A stretch of 64,000 nucleotides of DNA from the NCBI RefSeq assembly GCF_006384255.1, contig NZ_VCED01000007.1, positions 1-64,000 of the forward strand, given 5' to 3'. Under the pieces are notes generated by a model. It ran no database searches. It saw only the letters and a list, made by a program, of their open reading frames with translations, and was not told the origin of the DNA. Below are positions 54,501 to 63,611 of the stretch, one piece after another. The DNA is from Haemophilus seminalis (GTDB lineage: Bacteria; Pseudomonadota; Gammaproteobacteria; Enterobacterales; Pasteurellaceae). The first letter of the stretch is position 1. The number at the start of each line of letters is the position of its first letter. The position numbers and the translations under genes are program-made.

Positions 54501-54598
54501 GTAGCGATATCCCCTTCAAAATGTTGTTTTTTTAGTGCTTGGAGATAGTTAAGGACATCTTGTTCAATTTGTGGAGTGCGATTTAGACTTGGCAACAT
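51515..54598 (-). CDS. ydiJ: FAD / 4Fe-4S oxidoreductase YdiJ (D-2-hydroxyglutarate dehydrogenase family)
   Basis: A 1027-residue protein with an N-terminal FAD-binding domain (TFTPRGGGTGTNGQSINNNI about 80; GGMINTDASGQGSLQYGKTS about 155), an FAD-oxidase C domain, a ferredoxin-like cluster motif CLACKACASQCPIKIDVP (about 645) and a C-terminal CCG domain with VEKVGCCGMAGVFGHE. E. coli YdiJ oxidises D-2-hydroxyglutarate. I start at 54598 (MLPSLNRTPQIEQDV), which aligns with the E. coli start; a GTG 21 codons earlier (54661) is also in frame. Several uptake 9-mers lie inside. Confidence 0.92.
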   Translation of the reverse strand: MLPSLNRTPQIEQDVLNYLQALKKQHFEGDIATNYADRLSLATDNSVYQQLPQAILFPKTVADIVRITKLANLPEYQFLTFTPRGGGTGTNGQSINNNIIVDLSRHMTAILELNVKERWVRVQAGVVKDQLNQFLKPHGLFFAPELSTSNRATLGGMINTDASGQGSLQYGKTSNHVLALRAVLMNGEILDTSAVNSVDVLENIDTLELSDSSKRLHQTIAQHCKEKRAAIIKDLPQLNRFLTGYDLKNVFNEDESEFNLTRILTGSEGSLAFICEAKLNLLPIPQYRTLINIKYRSFDAALRNAPFMVKANALSVETVDSKVLNLAKQDIIWHSVNELLTEDEEDPILGLNIVEFAGNNKEKIDRQVTALCRSLDEKIEHNQDHIIGYQVYSDLPSIERIYAMRKKAVGLLGNAKGAAKPIPFVEDTCVPPENLADYISEFRTLLDKHHLQYGMFGHVDAGVLHVRPALDLCDKEQVKLFKQISDEVAELTIKYGGLLWGEHGKGVRSHYGEKFFTPELWHELRYIKTLFDPNNRLNPGKICTPLDSEEELYSILSPMRADKDRQIPIQIRDEFKGAMNCNGNGLCFNFDEHSIMCPSMKVSKNRVFSPKGRAAMVREWLRLMANENVSPEQLDFCKTEIKLTALVKRLSNTVQKWRGDYDFSHEVKAAMDTCLACKACASQCPIKIDVPSFRAKFFHFYHSRYLRPVKDHVVANLEIAAPYMAKQAKFFNYFTKLKVTQTLVEKTLGMTDLPLLSEPNLQQQLVEIHYQGKSLEELEGLSAVEKNDILFIVQDPYTSYYDAKVVRDFVMLTQKLGFTPILLPFKPNGKAMHIKGFLKHFSKTAQNQAEFLNRMAKLGIPLVGVDPAIVLSYRDEYKEALQEKRGDFHVLTAHEWLKQRLQNTTLQDKLKNIAKTDRTSDWYLFPHCTESTFMPNSPKEWQEIFGRFGQQLNVEKVGCCGMAGVFGHEVQNQKMSREIYDVSWHKKLHGKDPHFCLATGYSCRSQVKRYEHVVLKHPVQALLEILA

Positions 54599-54766
54599 AG
54601 CATTTAACTCATTTAAAGCTATAAATACAGGGTGTTCTCGATAATATCTTAAGGAGCGCACAATGTCGAATTAGATTTTGAGCGTTTTGAAGAAGCGTTT
54701 TGTGGAGTAAATTAGTCAAGAATAGTGTATTTTTGGATAAAAAATAAACAAAAAGTTCAAAAAAAT

Positions 54767-54794
54767 TTGATCTTTTGAATTTTTATAGGATAAT
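54767..54794 (+). promoter_or_regulatory. ompP5 promoter
   Basis: TTGATC (54767-54772) and GATAAT (54789-54794), 16 bp apart, giving a leader of about 175 nt. The leader has inverted repeats CCTTTG/CAAAGG (54814-54830) and GAATTTG/CAAATTC (54836-54872). A long structured leader is also a feature of E. coli ompA, where it sets mRNA stability. The 379-bp gap 54599-54977 holds nothing else I recognise. Confidence 0.6.
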
Positions 54795-54977
54795 AATCGC
54801 ACTTTTGAACGTTCCTTTGGCGTAAACAAAGGAATTGAATTTGTCAAAAGGTAACAATAGGGCAAATTCAAAACCCTAGTTAAGCAAATGCTTTGAGTGT
54901 AACTTTCCCTAAAAGTTCCATTATAAGCAAGGAAACTTTTCTTATTAATAAACGATGACTAAATAGAGGACATCAAA

Positions 54978-56060
54978 ATGAAAAAAACTGCAATCGCATT
55001 AGTAGTTGCTGGTTTAGCAGCGGCTTCAGTAGCTCAAGCTGCACCACAAGAAAACACTTTCTATGCAGGTGTTAAAGCAGGTCAAGCATCTTTCCACGAT
55101 GGTATTAACAAAAACAGTGTTATTGCTAACAAATTAAGTGTTAATGATTATGGTTATAACCGTAATTCTTTCACTTATGGTGTATTTGGTGGTTACCAAA
55201 TCTTAAATCGTGATAACTTAGGTTTAGCAGTGGAATTAGGTTACGATGATTTTGGTCGTGCAAAAGCGCGTGAAGCTGGTAAAACTGTTGCTAAACACAC
55301 TAACCACGGTACTCACTTAAGCTTTAAAGGTAGCTACGAAGTGTTAAATGGTTTAGATGTTTACGGTAAAGCAGGTGTGGCTTTAGTACGTTCTGACTAT
55401 AAATTCTACGATAAGACAAATGGTGCTCGTGATCACGAAGAAGGTCGTCACAGCTTACGTACCTCTGGTTTATTCGCAGTCGGTGCAGAATATGCAGTAT
55501 TACCAGAGTTAGCAGTTCGTTTAGAATACCAATGGTTAACTCGCGTAGGTAAATTCCGTACTCAAAATGCTCACAATAGCTCTGTAGATTACAACCCATG
55601 GATTGGTTCTATCAACGCTGGCGTTTCTTACCGTTTCGGTCAAGGCGCAGTAGCTGCACCAGCTATGGCTCCTGAAGTTGTAAGCAAAACTTTCAACTTA
55701 AACTCTGATGTAACTTTCGCTTTCGGTAAAGCAAACTTAAAACCACAAGCTAAAGCAACTTTAGATGGTATCTACGGTGAAATCGCACAAATCAACAGTG
55801 CTAAAGTAGCTGTTGCTGGTTACACTGACCGTATCGGTTCTGATGCTGGTAACTTAAAACTTTCTCAACGTCGTGCAGACACAGTAGCTAACTACTTAGT
55901 ACAAAAAGGCGTAGCAACTAACGCAATCTCTGCAACTGGTTACGGTAAAGCAAATCCAGTGACTGGCGCAACTTGTGACCAAGTTAAAGGTCGTAAAGCG
56001 CTTATCGCTTGTTTAGCACCAGACCGTCGTGTTGAAATCGCAGTTAACGGTACTAAATAA
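54978..56060 (+). CDS. ompP5: Outer membrane protein P5 (OmpA family)
   Basis: A 360-residue OmpA-type protein. Signal peptide MKKTAIALVVAGLAAASVAQ with cleavage after AQA (residue 21), then an eight-stranded barrel (mature start APQENTFYAGVKAGQASFHD) with strain-variable loops, an Ala/Pro hinge (AVAAPAMAPEVVSK) and a periplasmic OmpA domain (NLNSDVTFAFGKANL; GYTDRIGSDAGNLKLSQRRA) that binds peptidoglycan. P5 is an adhesin and complement-evasion protein in H. influenzae. A terminator at 56095-56130 follows. Confidence 0.97.
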   Translation: MKKTAIALVVAGLAAASVAQAAPQENTFYAGVKAGQASFHDGINKNSVIANKLSVNDYGYNRNSFTYGVFGGYQILNRDNLGLAVELGYDDFGRAKAREAGKTVAKHTNHGTHLSFKGSYEVLNGLDVYGKAGVALVRSDYKFYDKTNGARDHEEGRHSLRTSGLFAVGAEYAVLPELAVRLEYQWLTRVGKFRTQNAHNSSVDYNPWIGSINAGVSYRFGQGAVAAPAMAPEVVSKTFNLNSDVTFAFGKANLKPQAKATLDGIYGEIAQINSAKVAVAGYTDRIGSDAGNLKLSQRRADTVANYLVQKGVATNAISATGYGKANPVTGATCDQVKGRKALIACLAPDRRVEIAVNGTK

Positions 56061-56094
56061 TTTTAGTATTCGTTTAACGAAAGATTAAATACAG

Positions 56095-56130
56095 AAAAAA
56101 AGGCTTAAACTTCGGTTTAGGCCTTTTGTT
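56095..56130 (+). terminator. ompP5 terminator
   Basis: AAAAAGGCTTAAAC and GTTTAGGCCTTTT pair imperfectly around a TTCG tetraloop, followed by GTTTTATT. Confidence 0.85.
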
Positions 56131-56212
56131 TTATTAAGATAATAATCCTAGAATTTCACTCAAGTTTTAACTTGTGGTAGAATTCAATCCTCTTTTATTC
56201 GTGGGGAACATT

Positions 56213-56542
56213 ATGGAAACCTTAGACAAAATTAAAAAACAAATTAGTGAAAATCCAATTCTTATCTATATGAAAGGCTCACCTAAATTACCATCTTGTG
56301 GTTTTTCGGCGCGAGCAGTAGAAGCACTGATGAATTGTAAAGTACCTTTTGGTTATGTTGATATCTTACAACATGCTGATATTCGTGCTGAATTGCCTGT
56401 TTATGCGAATTGGCCTACTTTCCCACAACTATGGGTCGAGGGAGAGTTAATTGGTGGGTGTGATATTATTTTGGAAATGTATCAATCTGGGGAGTTGCAA
56501 ACTTTATTAAATGAAGTTTCTGCAAAACATGCACAAAATTGA
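56213..56542 (+). CDS. grxD: Monothiol glutaredoxin GrxD
   Basis: A 109-residue CGFS-type glutaredoxin that carries and delivers [2Fe-2S] clusters. The active site is SPKLPSCGFSARAVEAL (Cys near 30), and the glutathione/cluster-binding segment is NWPTFPQLWVEGELIGGCDI (about 68-87). I start at ATG 56213 (GGGGAA upstream) and not 13 codons earlier, because METLDKIKKQI matches the family. The next gene is convergent across a shared terminator. Confidence 0.96.
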   Translation: METLDKIKKQISENPILIYMKGSPKLPSCGFSARAVEALMNCKVPFGYVDILQHADIRAELPVYANWPTFPQLWVEGELIGGCDIILEMYQSGELQTLLNEVSAKHAQN

Positions 56543-56551
56543 TTAATCAAT

Positions 56552-56590
56552 AAAAAATCCCGCATTCTTTTAAAAGTGCGGGATTTTTTT
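56552..56590. terminator. Bidirectional terminator between grxD and pta
   Basis: AAAAAATCCCGCA and TGCGGGATTTTTT pair around an AT-rich loop, with A/T tails on both sides, between two convergent genes. The inner arm resembles a drifted uptake sequence (AAAGTGCGGG). Confidence 0.88.
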
Positions 56591-56602
56591 AGCTTGTTTA
56601 GA

Positions 56603-58051
56603 CTATTGTGTTGCTTGAATTGCAGTTAATGCAATAGTGTAAACAATGTCATCGACTAATGCGCCACGAGATAAGTCATTAACAGGTTTTCGCATACCTT
56701 GAAGCATTGGACCTACCGCAACTAAATCAGCAGAGCGTTGAACTGCTTTATAGCCGATATTACCCGCGTTGATATCAGGGAATACAAATACATTTGCTTG
56801 ACCCGCTACTTTAGAATTTGGTGCTTTAGAAGCTGCCACATCTTTCATCACAGCTGCATCGTATTGCAATGGACCATCAATTAATAAATCAGGGCGTTTT
56901 TCTTGTGCAATACGGGTTGCCTCTTTTACTTTCTCGACTGATTGACCCGCACCAGAAGTACCAGTTGAATAAGAAAGCATTGCCACTTTTGGTTCTAAAC
57001 CAAATGCTTTTGCAGATTCGGCTGATTGGATTGCGATTTCAGCTAATTGTTCCGCTGTAGGTTCTGGATTTACCGCACAGTCGCCATAGACTAATACTTG
57101 GTCTGGTAATAACATAAAGAATACAGATGAGATAATTGAACTGCCAGGTGCTGTTTTGATGATCTGCATCGGTGGGCGAATAGTGTTTGCCGTTGTATGA
57201 ACGGCACCAGAAACTAGACCATCCACTTTGCCAGCTTCTAACATCATGGTGCCTAATACAACGGTGTCTTCTAATTGCGCGCGAGCTTGTTCTTCAGTTA
57301 AGCCTTTAGATTTACGTAATTCAACTAAACGAGCAACGTAGTTTTCGCGTACGTCAGCTGGATTGATGATTGTTACGTCAGCACTTAAAGTCACGCCTTG
57401 TTCTGCTGCGACTTTTTTCACTGATTCAGGATCCGCTAATAATACTGATTTTGCGATACCACGTTCAGCACAGATTGCAGCCGCTTTAACAGTGCGAGGT
57501 TCGTCACCTTCTGGTAATACGATAGTTTTGCCTGCTTTGCGTGCTAAATCAGTTAATTTGAAACGGAATGCAGCTGGAGAAATACGTGCTTTACGAGCAA
57601 GTGGTGCAGAGATTGCCGCAACTAATGCTTGTTCATCGAAGGTTTTAATTTTTCCTGCTTGTGCACCAAATACACCTAATATATCAGCGTTGTTCACACC
57701 ACCAAATTCTGAAGCAACGGCTTCTATTAATGTGCTTTCTTCATTGTTTGCTACTAAGATGATTTGTGCATCTAAGGTTTGCGCAATCGCAAAGTTTAAG
57801 CTATTTGCAAAAGGCGCTTGAGCTGAAGGTTGAACACCTTTAACAACCACTAGATTTGCATTTAATGCTTGGAAATCAGCAACGATTTTTTCTAACAACA
57901 CGTCTTTTTGATTATTTGCGATGAATGCTTGAGCGGCTTTTACATCTTCTACTGCATTGAATATAACCGCATTTGTTGTTTTAGCGATTTGTAATGCTGA
58001 TGCTAAATTGGCTTCTGTGCTAGTTGGAATAAGAATAACTGCTTTAGTCAT
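56603..58051 (-). CDS. pta: Phosphate acetyltransferase, short form
   Basis: A 482-residue enzyme interconverting acetyl-CoA and acetyl phosphate, paired with AckA. The C-terminal catalytic domain (about 160-482) is complete: [68 protein letters not shown]. coli Pta has about 714 residues. Here the N-terminal domain is cut to about 130 residues (its loop reads [10 protein letters not shown], so no nucleotide-binding P-loop) and the central DRTGG domain is missing. The frame is intact and the junction clean, so this looks like a real short form. Regulation by NADH and pyruvate, which needs those domains in E. coli, is probably altered. Confidence 0.94.
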   Translation of the reverse strand: MTKAVILIPTSTEANLASALQIAKTTNAVIFNAVEDVKAAQAFIANNQKDVLLEKIVADFQALNANLVVVKGVQPSAQAPFANSLNFAIAQTLDAQIILVANNEESTLIEAVASEFGGVNNADILGVFGAQAGKIKTFDEQALVAAISAPLARKARISPAAFRFKLTDLARKAGKTIVLPEGDEPRTVKAAAICAERGIAKSVLLADPESVKKVAAEQGVTLSADVTIINPADVRENYVARLVELRKSKGLTEEQARAQLEDTVVLGTMMLEAGKVDGLVSGAVHTTANTIRPPMQIIKTAPGSSIISSVFFMLLPDQVLVYGDCAVNPEPTAEQLAEIAIQSAESAKAFGLEPKVAMLSYSTGTSGAGQSVEKVKEATRIAQEKRPDLLIDGPLQYDAAVMKDVAASKAPNSKVAGQANVFVFPDINAGNIGYKAVQRSADLVAVGPMLQGMRKPVNDLSRGALVDDIVYTIALTAIQATQ

Positions 58052-58074
58052 TTTGATATACCTTTTAATAAATG

Positions 58075-58103
58075 AAAAAAACCTGCTGATTTTTCAGCAG
58101 GTT
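58075..58103 (-). terminator. Terminator between ackA and pta
   Basis: On the minus strand AAACCTGCTGA and TCAGCAGGTTT form an 11-bp stem followed by TTTTTT, 13 bases after the ackA stop and 23 bases before pta. It could make pta expression lower than ackA. Confidence 0.85.
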
Positions 58104-58116
58104 TGATGGAAGTTGA

Positions 58117-59322
58117 TTAGCCCGCTAAACGTGCGGTATCTTGAGCGATGACTAACTCTTCATTAGTTGGAAGTACAATCGCTTTAAATGCAGAATCATC
58201 AGTAGTGATTACGCCATCTTTACCGAAGCGTGCCGCAAGATTGCGTTCGTTATCCACTTTAATACCAAATAATTTTAAGTGATTTAATGCTAATTCACGA
58301 ACATGAGCGGAGTTTTCACCGATACCACCCGTAAATGCAATGGCATCTAAGTGATCATCGCCTAATACCGCCATATAAGCACCGATGTATTTTGCTAAAC
58401 GGTAACTATAGACGTCTAATGCACGTTTTGCTTCAGGCTTAGACAGATCGTCGTAGTTATCTTCTGCATAACGACAGTCACTGGTTACCTCAGTTAAACC
58501 TAAAAGACCGGATTTTTTCACTAAAGTCTCTTCGATTTGTTCCATTGACATACCTAAGTTTTTGTATAGGTAGAATACTATTGCAGGGTCGATATCACCA
58601 CAACGAGTGCCCATTACTAAACCTTCTAACGGAGTTAAGCCCATTGATGTATCAATACATTTACCGTTACGAACAACAGAAACAGACCCCCCATTACCTA
58701 AGTGACAAATAATCGTATTGACTTGGTCTGCAGGTTTACCTACATATTCAGCGACTTCACGAGAAACGAAGTAGTGGCTAGTACCGTGAGCACCATAGCG
58801 ACGAACAGCGTGCTCTTTATAGAGTGAATATGGAAGCGCATATAAGAATGCTTCTTCAGGCATAGTTTGGTGGAAAGCAGTATCAAATACGGCAACATTC
58901 TTATCTTTTAAATGTGGGAAGGTTTTAAAGGCTTCACGAATACCGATTAGGTGAGCAGGGTTGTGAAGTGGGGCAAATTGTGCTGCATCTTCAATACCTT
59001 TAACCACTTCATCTGTGATTACAACGGATTGAGTGTATTTTTCACCACCGTGAACGATACGGTGACCAATCGATGTGATTGAGTTTTTAAGCTCATCAGT
59101 CATAATGTTTGATGCAATGAAGTCAAGTGCTTCAGTATGTGCTGCACCTGCACCTAAATCTGCGCTCCCTTTCTCACCGTTAAGTTTCCATTTAATGCGA
59201 GCTTCTGGAAGGAAAAATGCTTCAGCTAAACCAGATAATTTTTCTTCACCTGTTGCTGGATCAAGGATTGCAAATTTTAATGAAGAACTACCACAGTTAA
59301 GGATTAGAACAAGTTTTGACAT
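58117..59322 (-). CDS. ackA: Acetate kinase
   Basis: A 401-residue ASKHA-fold kinase forming ATP and acetate from acetyl phosphate. [16 protein letters not shown] (residues 4-19), RIVHGGEKY (about 90), [32 protein letters not shown] (about 178), [15 protein letters not shown] and [14 protein letters not shown] (about 330). I start at MSKLVLIL (59322); the open frame extends 29 codons further, into the promoter region. It is first in the ackA-pta operon. Confidence 0.97.
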   Translation of the reverse strand: MSKLVLILNCGSSSLKFAILDPATGEEKLSGLAEAFFLPEARIKWKLNGEKGSADLGAGAAHTEALDFIASNIMTDELKNSITSIGHRIVHGGEKYTQSVVITDEVVKGIEDAAQFAPLHNPAHLIGIREAFKTFPHLKDKNVAVFDTAFHQTMPEEAFLYALPYSLYKEHAVRRYGAHGTSHYFVSREVAEYVGKPADQVNTIICHLGNGGSVSVVRNGKCIDTSMGLTPLEGLVMGTRCGDIDPAIVFYLYKNLGMSMEQIEETLVKKSGLLGLTEVTSDCRYAEDNYDDLSKPEAKRALDVYSYRLAKYIGAYMAVLGDDHLDAIAFTGGIGENSAHVRELALNHLKLFGIKVDNERNLAARFGKDGVITTDDSAFKAIVLPTNEELVIAQDTARLAG

Positions 59323-59427
59323 AGGAACCCTATATTTGATTAAAGTTAATGAAAATCCACTCAGTTGAATGGACTGAAAAAATCGGACATAGGATACACT
59401 TTTTGACAAATAAAATAAATTCGTCTA

Positions 59428-59442
59428 TGCATAAAAATTCAT
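59428..59442. promoter_or_regulatory. ARG-box-like site upstream of ackA
   Basis: TGCATAAAAATTCAT is identical over 15 bp to one of the two boxes before argR (63541-63555) and matches the ArgR consensus (TGAAT-N4-ATTCA type) apart from the C at position 3. It lies 106 bp upstream of the ackA ATG, in the region shared with divergent yfbV. As a single box it would be a weak or cooperative site. Confidence 0.45.
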
Positions 59443-59542
59443 CAGGTTATTAAATTTTTTGAAAATTTAAACTTTTTGGGTAAGGTGACAAAATAATATA
59501 AAGTGGGGTATGATAAGTGCGGTTATTTTAACGAGCATTTTT

Positions 59543-59986
59543 ATGGCATTTTTTTCCATTTTAAAACAGGGACAAGTTTATCTTAATACTTGGCCGCAGG
59601 AGGCTAAGTTAGGCATGATTTTCCCTGAAAACCGTATTATGAAAGCCACGAGTTTTGCACAAAAATTCATGCCCTTTGTTGCTGTATTTGCAGTGGTGTG
59701 GCAACAGATTTATGCAAAAAATGATTTGATGGCCTTTTCTATTGCAATTTTGACCTCACTTTTTGCCTTGCTTATTCCTTTTCAAGGTCTTTATTGGCTT
59801 GGTAAGCGTGCGAATTCGCCATTAGAAAATCAAAGTGCGGTATGGTTTTATGATATTTGCGAACGCTTAAAACAACTACATGAACCCTTGCCTTTTGTGC
59901 AAGATCAACCGACATACCAACATTTAGCAGAAGTCTTAAAGAAAGCTCAAAGCAAATTTGAACGTGCTTTTTGGCAGGAAATTTAG
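59543..59986 (+). CDS. yfbV: YfbV family (DUF412) inner-membrane protein
   Basis: A 147-residue protein with two membrane helices (about 38-55 and 63-82) and conserved [16 protein letters not shown] near the N-terminus and [20 protein letters not shown] near the C-terminus. In E. coli YfbV limits the MatP-bound Ter region's reach and sits next to ackA, as here. I start at ATG 59543 ([11 protein letters not shown]); an ATG at 59510 is in frame but has GGGGT only one base before it. An uptake 9-mer lies at 59516. Confidence 0.88.
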   Translation: MAFFSILKQGQVYLNTWPQEAKLGMIFPENRIMKATSFAQKFMPFVAVFAVVWQQIYAKNDLMAFSIAILTSLFALLIPFQGLYWLGKRANSPLENQSAVWFYDICERLKQLHEPLPFVQDQPTYQHLAEVLKKAQSKFERAFWQEI

Positions 59987-59989
59987 TTT

Positions 59990-60005
59990 ACGCAAACGTT
60001 TTCTT
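59990..60005. promoter_or_regulatory. PurR operator of cvpA-purF
   Basis: ACGCAAACGTTTTCTT matches the PurR consensus ACGCAAACGTTTTCNT at every position. It overlaps the -35 region of a promoter with TAAAAT (60022-60027) and lies 68 bp before cvpA. Repression of purine synthesis by PurR with hypoxanthine or guanine is expected. A purR gene is not in the window. Confidence 0.9.
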
Positions 60006-60032
60006 TTTGGCTTTATTTTTGTAAAATACCTC

Positions 60033-60056
60033 GGTCGTTTTAAACGGCCGTTTTTT
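60033..60056 (+). terminator. Hairpin with T-run between yfbV and cvpA
   Basis: GGTCGTTT and AAACGGCC form a stem of 7-8 bp with a T-G pair, followed by GTTTTTTATT. It ends yfbV transcription. Because the cvpA start of transcription should be near 60034, it may also sit right at the 5' end of the purF message. Confidence 0.7.
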
Positions 60057-60072
60057 ATTGAGAGATTATTTA

Positions 60073-60564
60073 ATGATCGATTACATTATTATTGGCATTA
60101 TCGCTTTTTCTATTCTTGTCAGTTTATTACGCGGTTTTGTTCGCGAAGTGCTTTCACTCGGTAGCTGGGTTGTAGCATTTATTGTAGCAAGCCAGTTCTA
60201 TCCTTATCTTGCAGCTTATCTTACGCAAATTGAATCAATGTATATTCGTAATGGAACCGCGATCGGGATTTTATTTGTACTGACTTTAATCGTGGGTGCC
60301 ATAGTAAATTATGTGATTAGCCAATTAGTAGATAAAACTGGTTTAAGCGGCACTGATCGTGTTTTAGGTGCGATTTTTGGTTTAGTGCGCGGTGCACTGA
60401 TTGTCGCTGCGTTATTATTTTTCATGGATACCTTCACCAATTTTGAACAAACTGATTGGTGGAAAGAATCTCAATTAATACCGCACTTTGGTTTTATTAT
60501 TGAATGGTTCTTTCAACAACTTCAGGCTAGTTCAAGTTTTTTAAATCCAACGCTTAATCAATAA
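60073..60564 (+). CDS. cvpA: CvpA family membrane protein
   Basis: A 163-residue inner-membrane protein with four helices: [20 protein letters not shown] (1-20), [20 protein letters not shown], the third around [15 protein letters not shown] and [20 protein letters not shown] (about 95-114). CvpA is needed for colicin V production in E. coli and is linked to envelope stress. The first gene of the purine-regulated cvpA-purF operon. A TTG five codons earlier is in frame, but ATG 60073 fits the family. Confidence 0.92.
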   Translation: MIDYIIIGIIAFSILVSLLRGFVREVLSLGSWVVAFIVASQFYPYLAAYLTQIESMYIRNGTAIGILFVLTLIVGAIVNYVISQLVDKTGLSGTDRVLGAIFGLVRGALIVAALLFFMDTFTNFEQTDWWKESQLIPHFGFIIEWFFQQLQASSSFLNPTLNQ

Positions 60565-60574
60565 GGAACACAAA

Positions 60575-62092
60575 ATGTGTGGTATTGTCGGTATTGTTAG
60601 CCAAAGTCCGGTTAATGAATCTATTTATGCGGCATTGACGCTTTTGCAACATCGTGGGCAAGATGCTGCGGGCATTGTGACGGTTGACGATGAAAATCGT
60701 TTCCGCTTACGCAAAGCTAACGGTTTAGTGAGTGATGTGTTCCATCAAGAGCATATGCTACGGTTGCAAGGAAATGCTGGGTTGGGGCATGTTCGCTATC
60801 CTACAGCAGGGAGTTCTAGCGTCTCAGAGGCGCAGCCTTTTTATGTGAATTCTCCTTATGGTGTCACTTTGGTGCATAACGGCAATTTAACCAACTCAGT
60901 GGAGTTAAAAGAAAAGGTCTTTAAAACTGCCCGCCGTCATGTAAACACTAATTCAGATTCCGAACTTCTTCTAAATATTCTTGCAAATCACCTTGATCAC
61001 ATTCCTCAAGAGAAACTTGATCCAAAAGATATTTTTAATGCTGTTAGTCAAACTCACAACGATGTTCGTGGTGCTTATGCTTGTTTAGCGATGATTATTG
61101 GGCATGGCATGGTTGCGTTTCGTGATCCTTTTGGTATTCGTCCTTTAGTGTTGGGTAAACGCGAAGAAAATGGCAAAACTGAGTATATGTTTGCCTCTGA
61201 AACAGTTGCTTTAGATATTGTGGGTTTTGACTTTGTTCGCGATATTGCCCCTGGTGAAGCTATTTATGTGACGTTTGATGGTGAGCTTTATTCGCAACAA
61301 TGTGCCGAAAGTGCGGTGCTAAATCCTTGTATTTTTGAGTATGTTTATTTTGCACGCCCAGATTCAACAATTGATGGTGTCTCTGTTTATGCTGCACGTG
61401 TTCACATGGGGGAAAAACTCGGACAAAAAATTGCAAAACAATGGGCGGATGAAATTGATAATATTGATGTGGTGATTCCCGTTCCTGAAACCTCCACAGA
61501 TATTGCGTTACAAATAGCTCGTGTACTAGGGAAACCTTATCGCCAAGGATTTGTGAAAAATCGCTATGTCGGTCGTACGTTTATTATGCCGGGACAAGCG
61601 CAGCGTATTAGTTCTGTTCGTCGCAAATTGAATACCATTAAAGCTGAATTTAAAGATAAAAATGTCTTATTGGTGGACGATTCTATCGTTCGCGGTACAA
61701 CCTCTGAGCAAATTGTTGAAATGGCTCGCTCAGCTGGCGCGAAGAAAATTTACTTTGCCTCTGCTGCTCCAGAAATTCGTTATCCGAATGTATATGGTAT
61801 TGATATGCCGAGTCGCGATGAACTGATCGCTTACGGTCGAAATGTTGATGAAATTGCGCATTTGATTGGCGTAGATAAACTAATTTTCCAAGATCTGACC
61901 GCACTTACCGAATCTGTTCAATTAGAAAATCCGGCTATTCGAGGATTTGATTGTTCAGTATTCACTGGCGAATATATTACAGGCGATATCACGCCAAAAT
62001 ATTTAGAAAAAATTGCAAGTCAACGGAACGACAGTGCAAAGAAAAAACGTGAAAAACAAGCATCTAATCTTGAAATTTATAATGAACAATAA
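60575..62092 (+). CDS. purF: Amidophosphoribosyltransferase PurF
   Basis: A 505-residue enzyme of the first step of purine synthesis (PRPP + Gln to phosphoribosylamine). Cys2 in [10 protein letters not shown] is the N-terminal nucleophile after Met removal. [21 protein letters not shown] and VHNGNLTNS form the glutaminase domain, and [20 protein letters not shown] (about 364) is the PRPP-binding motif. It lies 11 bp after cvpA. A terminator that uses an uptake-sequence arm follows. Confidence 0.98.
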   Translation: MCGIVGIVSQSPVNESIYAALTLLQHRGQDAAGIVTVDDENRFRLRKANGLVSDVFHQEHMLRLQGNAGLGHVRYPTAGSSSVSEAQPFYVNSPYGVTLVHNGNLTNSVELKEKVFKTARRHVNTNSDSELLLNILANHLDHIPQEKLDPKDIFNAVSQTHNDVRGAYACLAMIIGHGMVAFRDPFGIRPLVLGKREENGKTEYMFASETVALDIVGFDFVRDIAPGEAIYVTFDGELYSQQCAESAVLNPCIFEYVYFARPDSTIDGVSVYAARVHMGEKLGQKIAKQWADEIDNIDVVIPVPETSTDIALQIARVLGKPYRQGFVKNRYVGRTFIMPGQAQRISSVRRKLNTIKAEFKDKNVLLVDDSIVRGTTSEQIVEMARSAGAKKIYFASAAPEIRYPNVYGIDMPSRDELIAYGRNVDEIAHLIGVDKLIFQDLTALTESVQLENPAIRGFDCSVFTGEYITGDITPKYLEKIASQRNDSAKKKREKQASNLEIYNEQ

Positions 62093-62127
62093 ATGGCGAT
62101 AAGGCGAGATATTTAGTCTGATAAAAA

Positions 62128-62159
62128 ATCACCGCATTAAAAAAGTGCGGTGATTTTTT
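62128..62159. terminator. purF / yfcH terminator
   Basis: AATCACCGCA and TGCGGTGATT pair around a short A-rich loop, ending in TTTTTTT on the plus strand. The right arm contains the uptake 9-mer AAGTGCGGT; the left arm is a drifted copy. It separates convergent purF and yfcH. Confidence 0.88.
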
Positions 62160-63049
62160 TATTTGTTTTTTAGGATATCTTTTAGATAGTTTTCGCAATC
62201 AGAATATTGAAATTGGAATCCAGCGTTGAGTAATTTTTCAGGCACAACATTTTGGCTTTCTAGTAATAGATTCGCTCGTTCGCCAAGAATGAAATGTAAT
62301 ATCCATTTGGGAATGATTGCAAAGGCAGGGCGCTTTAATATTCCAGCCAAAGTGCGGTTAAATTTATGCTGTTTTATAGGATTCGGGGCGGTGAAGTTAA
62401 ATGAGTCTTGGCACTCTGAATGATCGAGTAAAAATAAAATGCCATTGACCATATCTTCCAAAGCAATCCAGGGAAAATATTGCTCTCCATTGCCTAGTTT
62501 GCCACCAAGTCCCCATTTGTATAAAGGCAACATTTGAGCAAGGGCACCTCCTTTCTTAGAAAAGACCATGCCTGTTCGAATCAAACAAACCCTCCCATTA
62601 GCTTGTCGCGCAATATTTTCCCAATCTTGGCATAATTGTGCGGTGAAGGTTTTTGCTGTTTTGCTTGTTTCGGTAATTTTTTGTTCGTCTTGATCGCCAT
62701 AAATTCCAGTCGCTGAACCTGAAATAAAAATAGGGTGTTGTTGATACTGATTGATGAATTCAACTAGTTGAGTGGTAAGGCTTAAACGACTTTCTCGTAA
62801 AATAGATTTTTGCTTTGTCGTCCAAGCTTTATGAAAAATCGGCTCACCAGCAAGATTGATGATGGCATCAAACTGTTCTTGTAAATCGAGTTCTGAAAGT
62901 GCGGTAATAAATTTGATATTTTTTTGCTTTGAGATAGTGTGCGGCGTACTTGAGCGCGTTAAGATCGTCACTTGTTCATTGCGTAAGCAGAGTTGTTCAA
63001 CAAGTGCTTTGCCGATAAGTCCCGTGCCCCCAGTTAATAAAATGTTCAT
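62159..63049 (-). CDS. yfcH: SDR-family nucleotide-sugar epimerase-like protein YfcH
   Basis: A 296-residue extended short-chain dehydrogenase-like protein (SDR39U1 group). NAD(P) motif [17 protein letters not shown] (residues 4-20), [13 protein letters not shown] (about 66), [15 protein letters not shown] (about 108) and the C-terminal domain with [20 protein letters not shown] and [13 protein letters not shown]. The substrate is unknown across the family. It abuts the argR stop. Confidence 0.92.
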   Translation of the reverse strand: MNILLTGGTGLIGKALVEQLCLRNEQVTILTRSSTPHTISKQKNIKFITALSELDLQEQFDAIINLAGEPIFHKAWTTKQKSILRESRLSLTTQLVEFINQYQQHPIFISGSATGIYGDQDEQKITETSKTAKTFTAQLCQDWENIARQANGRVCLIRTGMVFSKKGGALAQMLPLYKWGLGGKLGNGEQYFPWIALEDMVNGILFLLDHSECQDSFNFTAPNPIKQHKFNRTLAGILKRPAFAIIPKWILHFILGERANLLLESQNVVPEKLLNAGFQFQYSDCENYLKDILKNK

Positions 63050-63504
63050 TACAGCGCGTTTTCAAATAAACGTTGAACATTTTTGAGTAAATCGACAATT
63101 TTTGTACCACGCGTTGGTGTGATAAAAATTGTGTCATCGCCTGCGATAGTGCCTAAGATGCCTTCTGATTTTCCAATTGAATCGAGCAAGCGAGCGATGA
63201 GTTGTGCCGCACCTGGAGAAGTCTTAATGACAATTAACATATCATTGTAATCAACGTCTAATACAAGATTTTTTAATGGACTACTGGTATTAGGAACACT
63301 TAATTCACCTGGTAAGCAATAGACCATTTCCATTTTGGTATTACGGGTGCGAACAGCGCCAAATTTGGTGAGCATTCTTGATATTTTTGATTGATTAATG
63401 CCTGTAAAGCCTTGTTTTTTTAAGGCATCGACAATCTCACTTTGAGAGCCAAAGCGTTCTTGATTGAGTAATTCTTTAAAAGCGCGAGTTAAATTGTCAG
63501 TCAT
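63049..63504 (-). CDS. argR: Arginine repressor ArgR
   Basis: A 151-residue hexameric repressor. The N-terminal winged helix has [20 protein letters not shown] (about 28-47), then [15 protein letters not shown], and the C-terminal arginine-binding domain has [18 protein letters not shown] and [13 protein letters not shown] (about 117). Two overlapping ARG boxes lie just upstream, implying autorepression. It is divergent from mdh, the same pairing as in E. coli. Confidence 0.97.
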   Translation of the reverse strand: MTDNLTRAFKELLNQERFGSQSEIVDALKKQGFTGINQSKISRMLTKFGAVRTRNTKMEMVYCLPGELSVPNTSSPLKNLVLDVDYNDMLIVIKTSPGAAQLIARLLDSIGKSEGILGTIAGDDTIFITPTRGTKIVDLLKNVQRLFENAL

Positions 63505-63529
63505 TTTTATTTTTCAATAGTCAAAAATT

Positions 63530-63556
63530 TGCATAAGAATTGCATAAAAATTCATT
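63530..63556. promoter_or_regulatory. Two overlapping ARG boxes upstream of argR
   Basis: TGCATAAGAATTGCAT (63530-63545) and TGCATAAAAATTCATT (63541-63556) sit 26 bp upstream of the argR ATG. Each resembles an 18-bp ARG-box half pair, and the two-box layout is typical of ArgR operators. Confidence 0.7.
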
Positions 63557-63611
63557 TTCAGCAACTTGAATGTGAATAAAAGCAAAGAGAAGGAAAAAAT
63601 TACCTCAGAAA

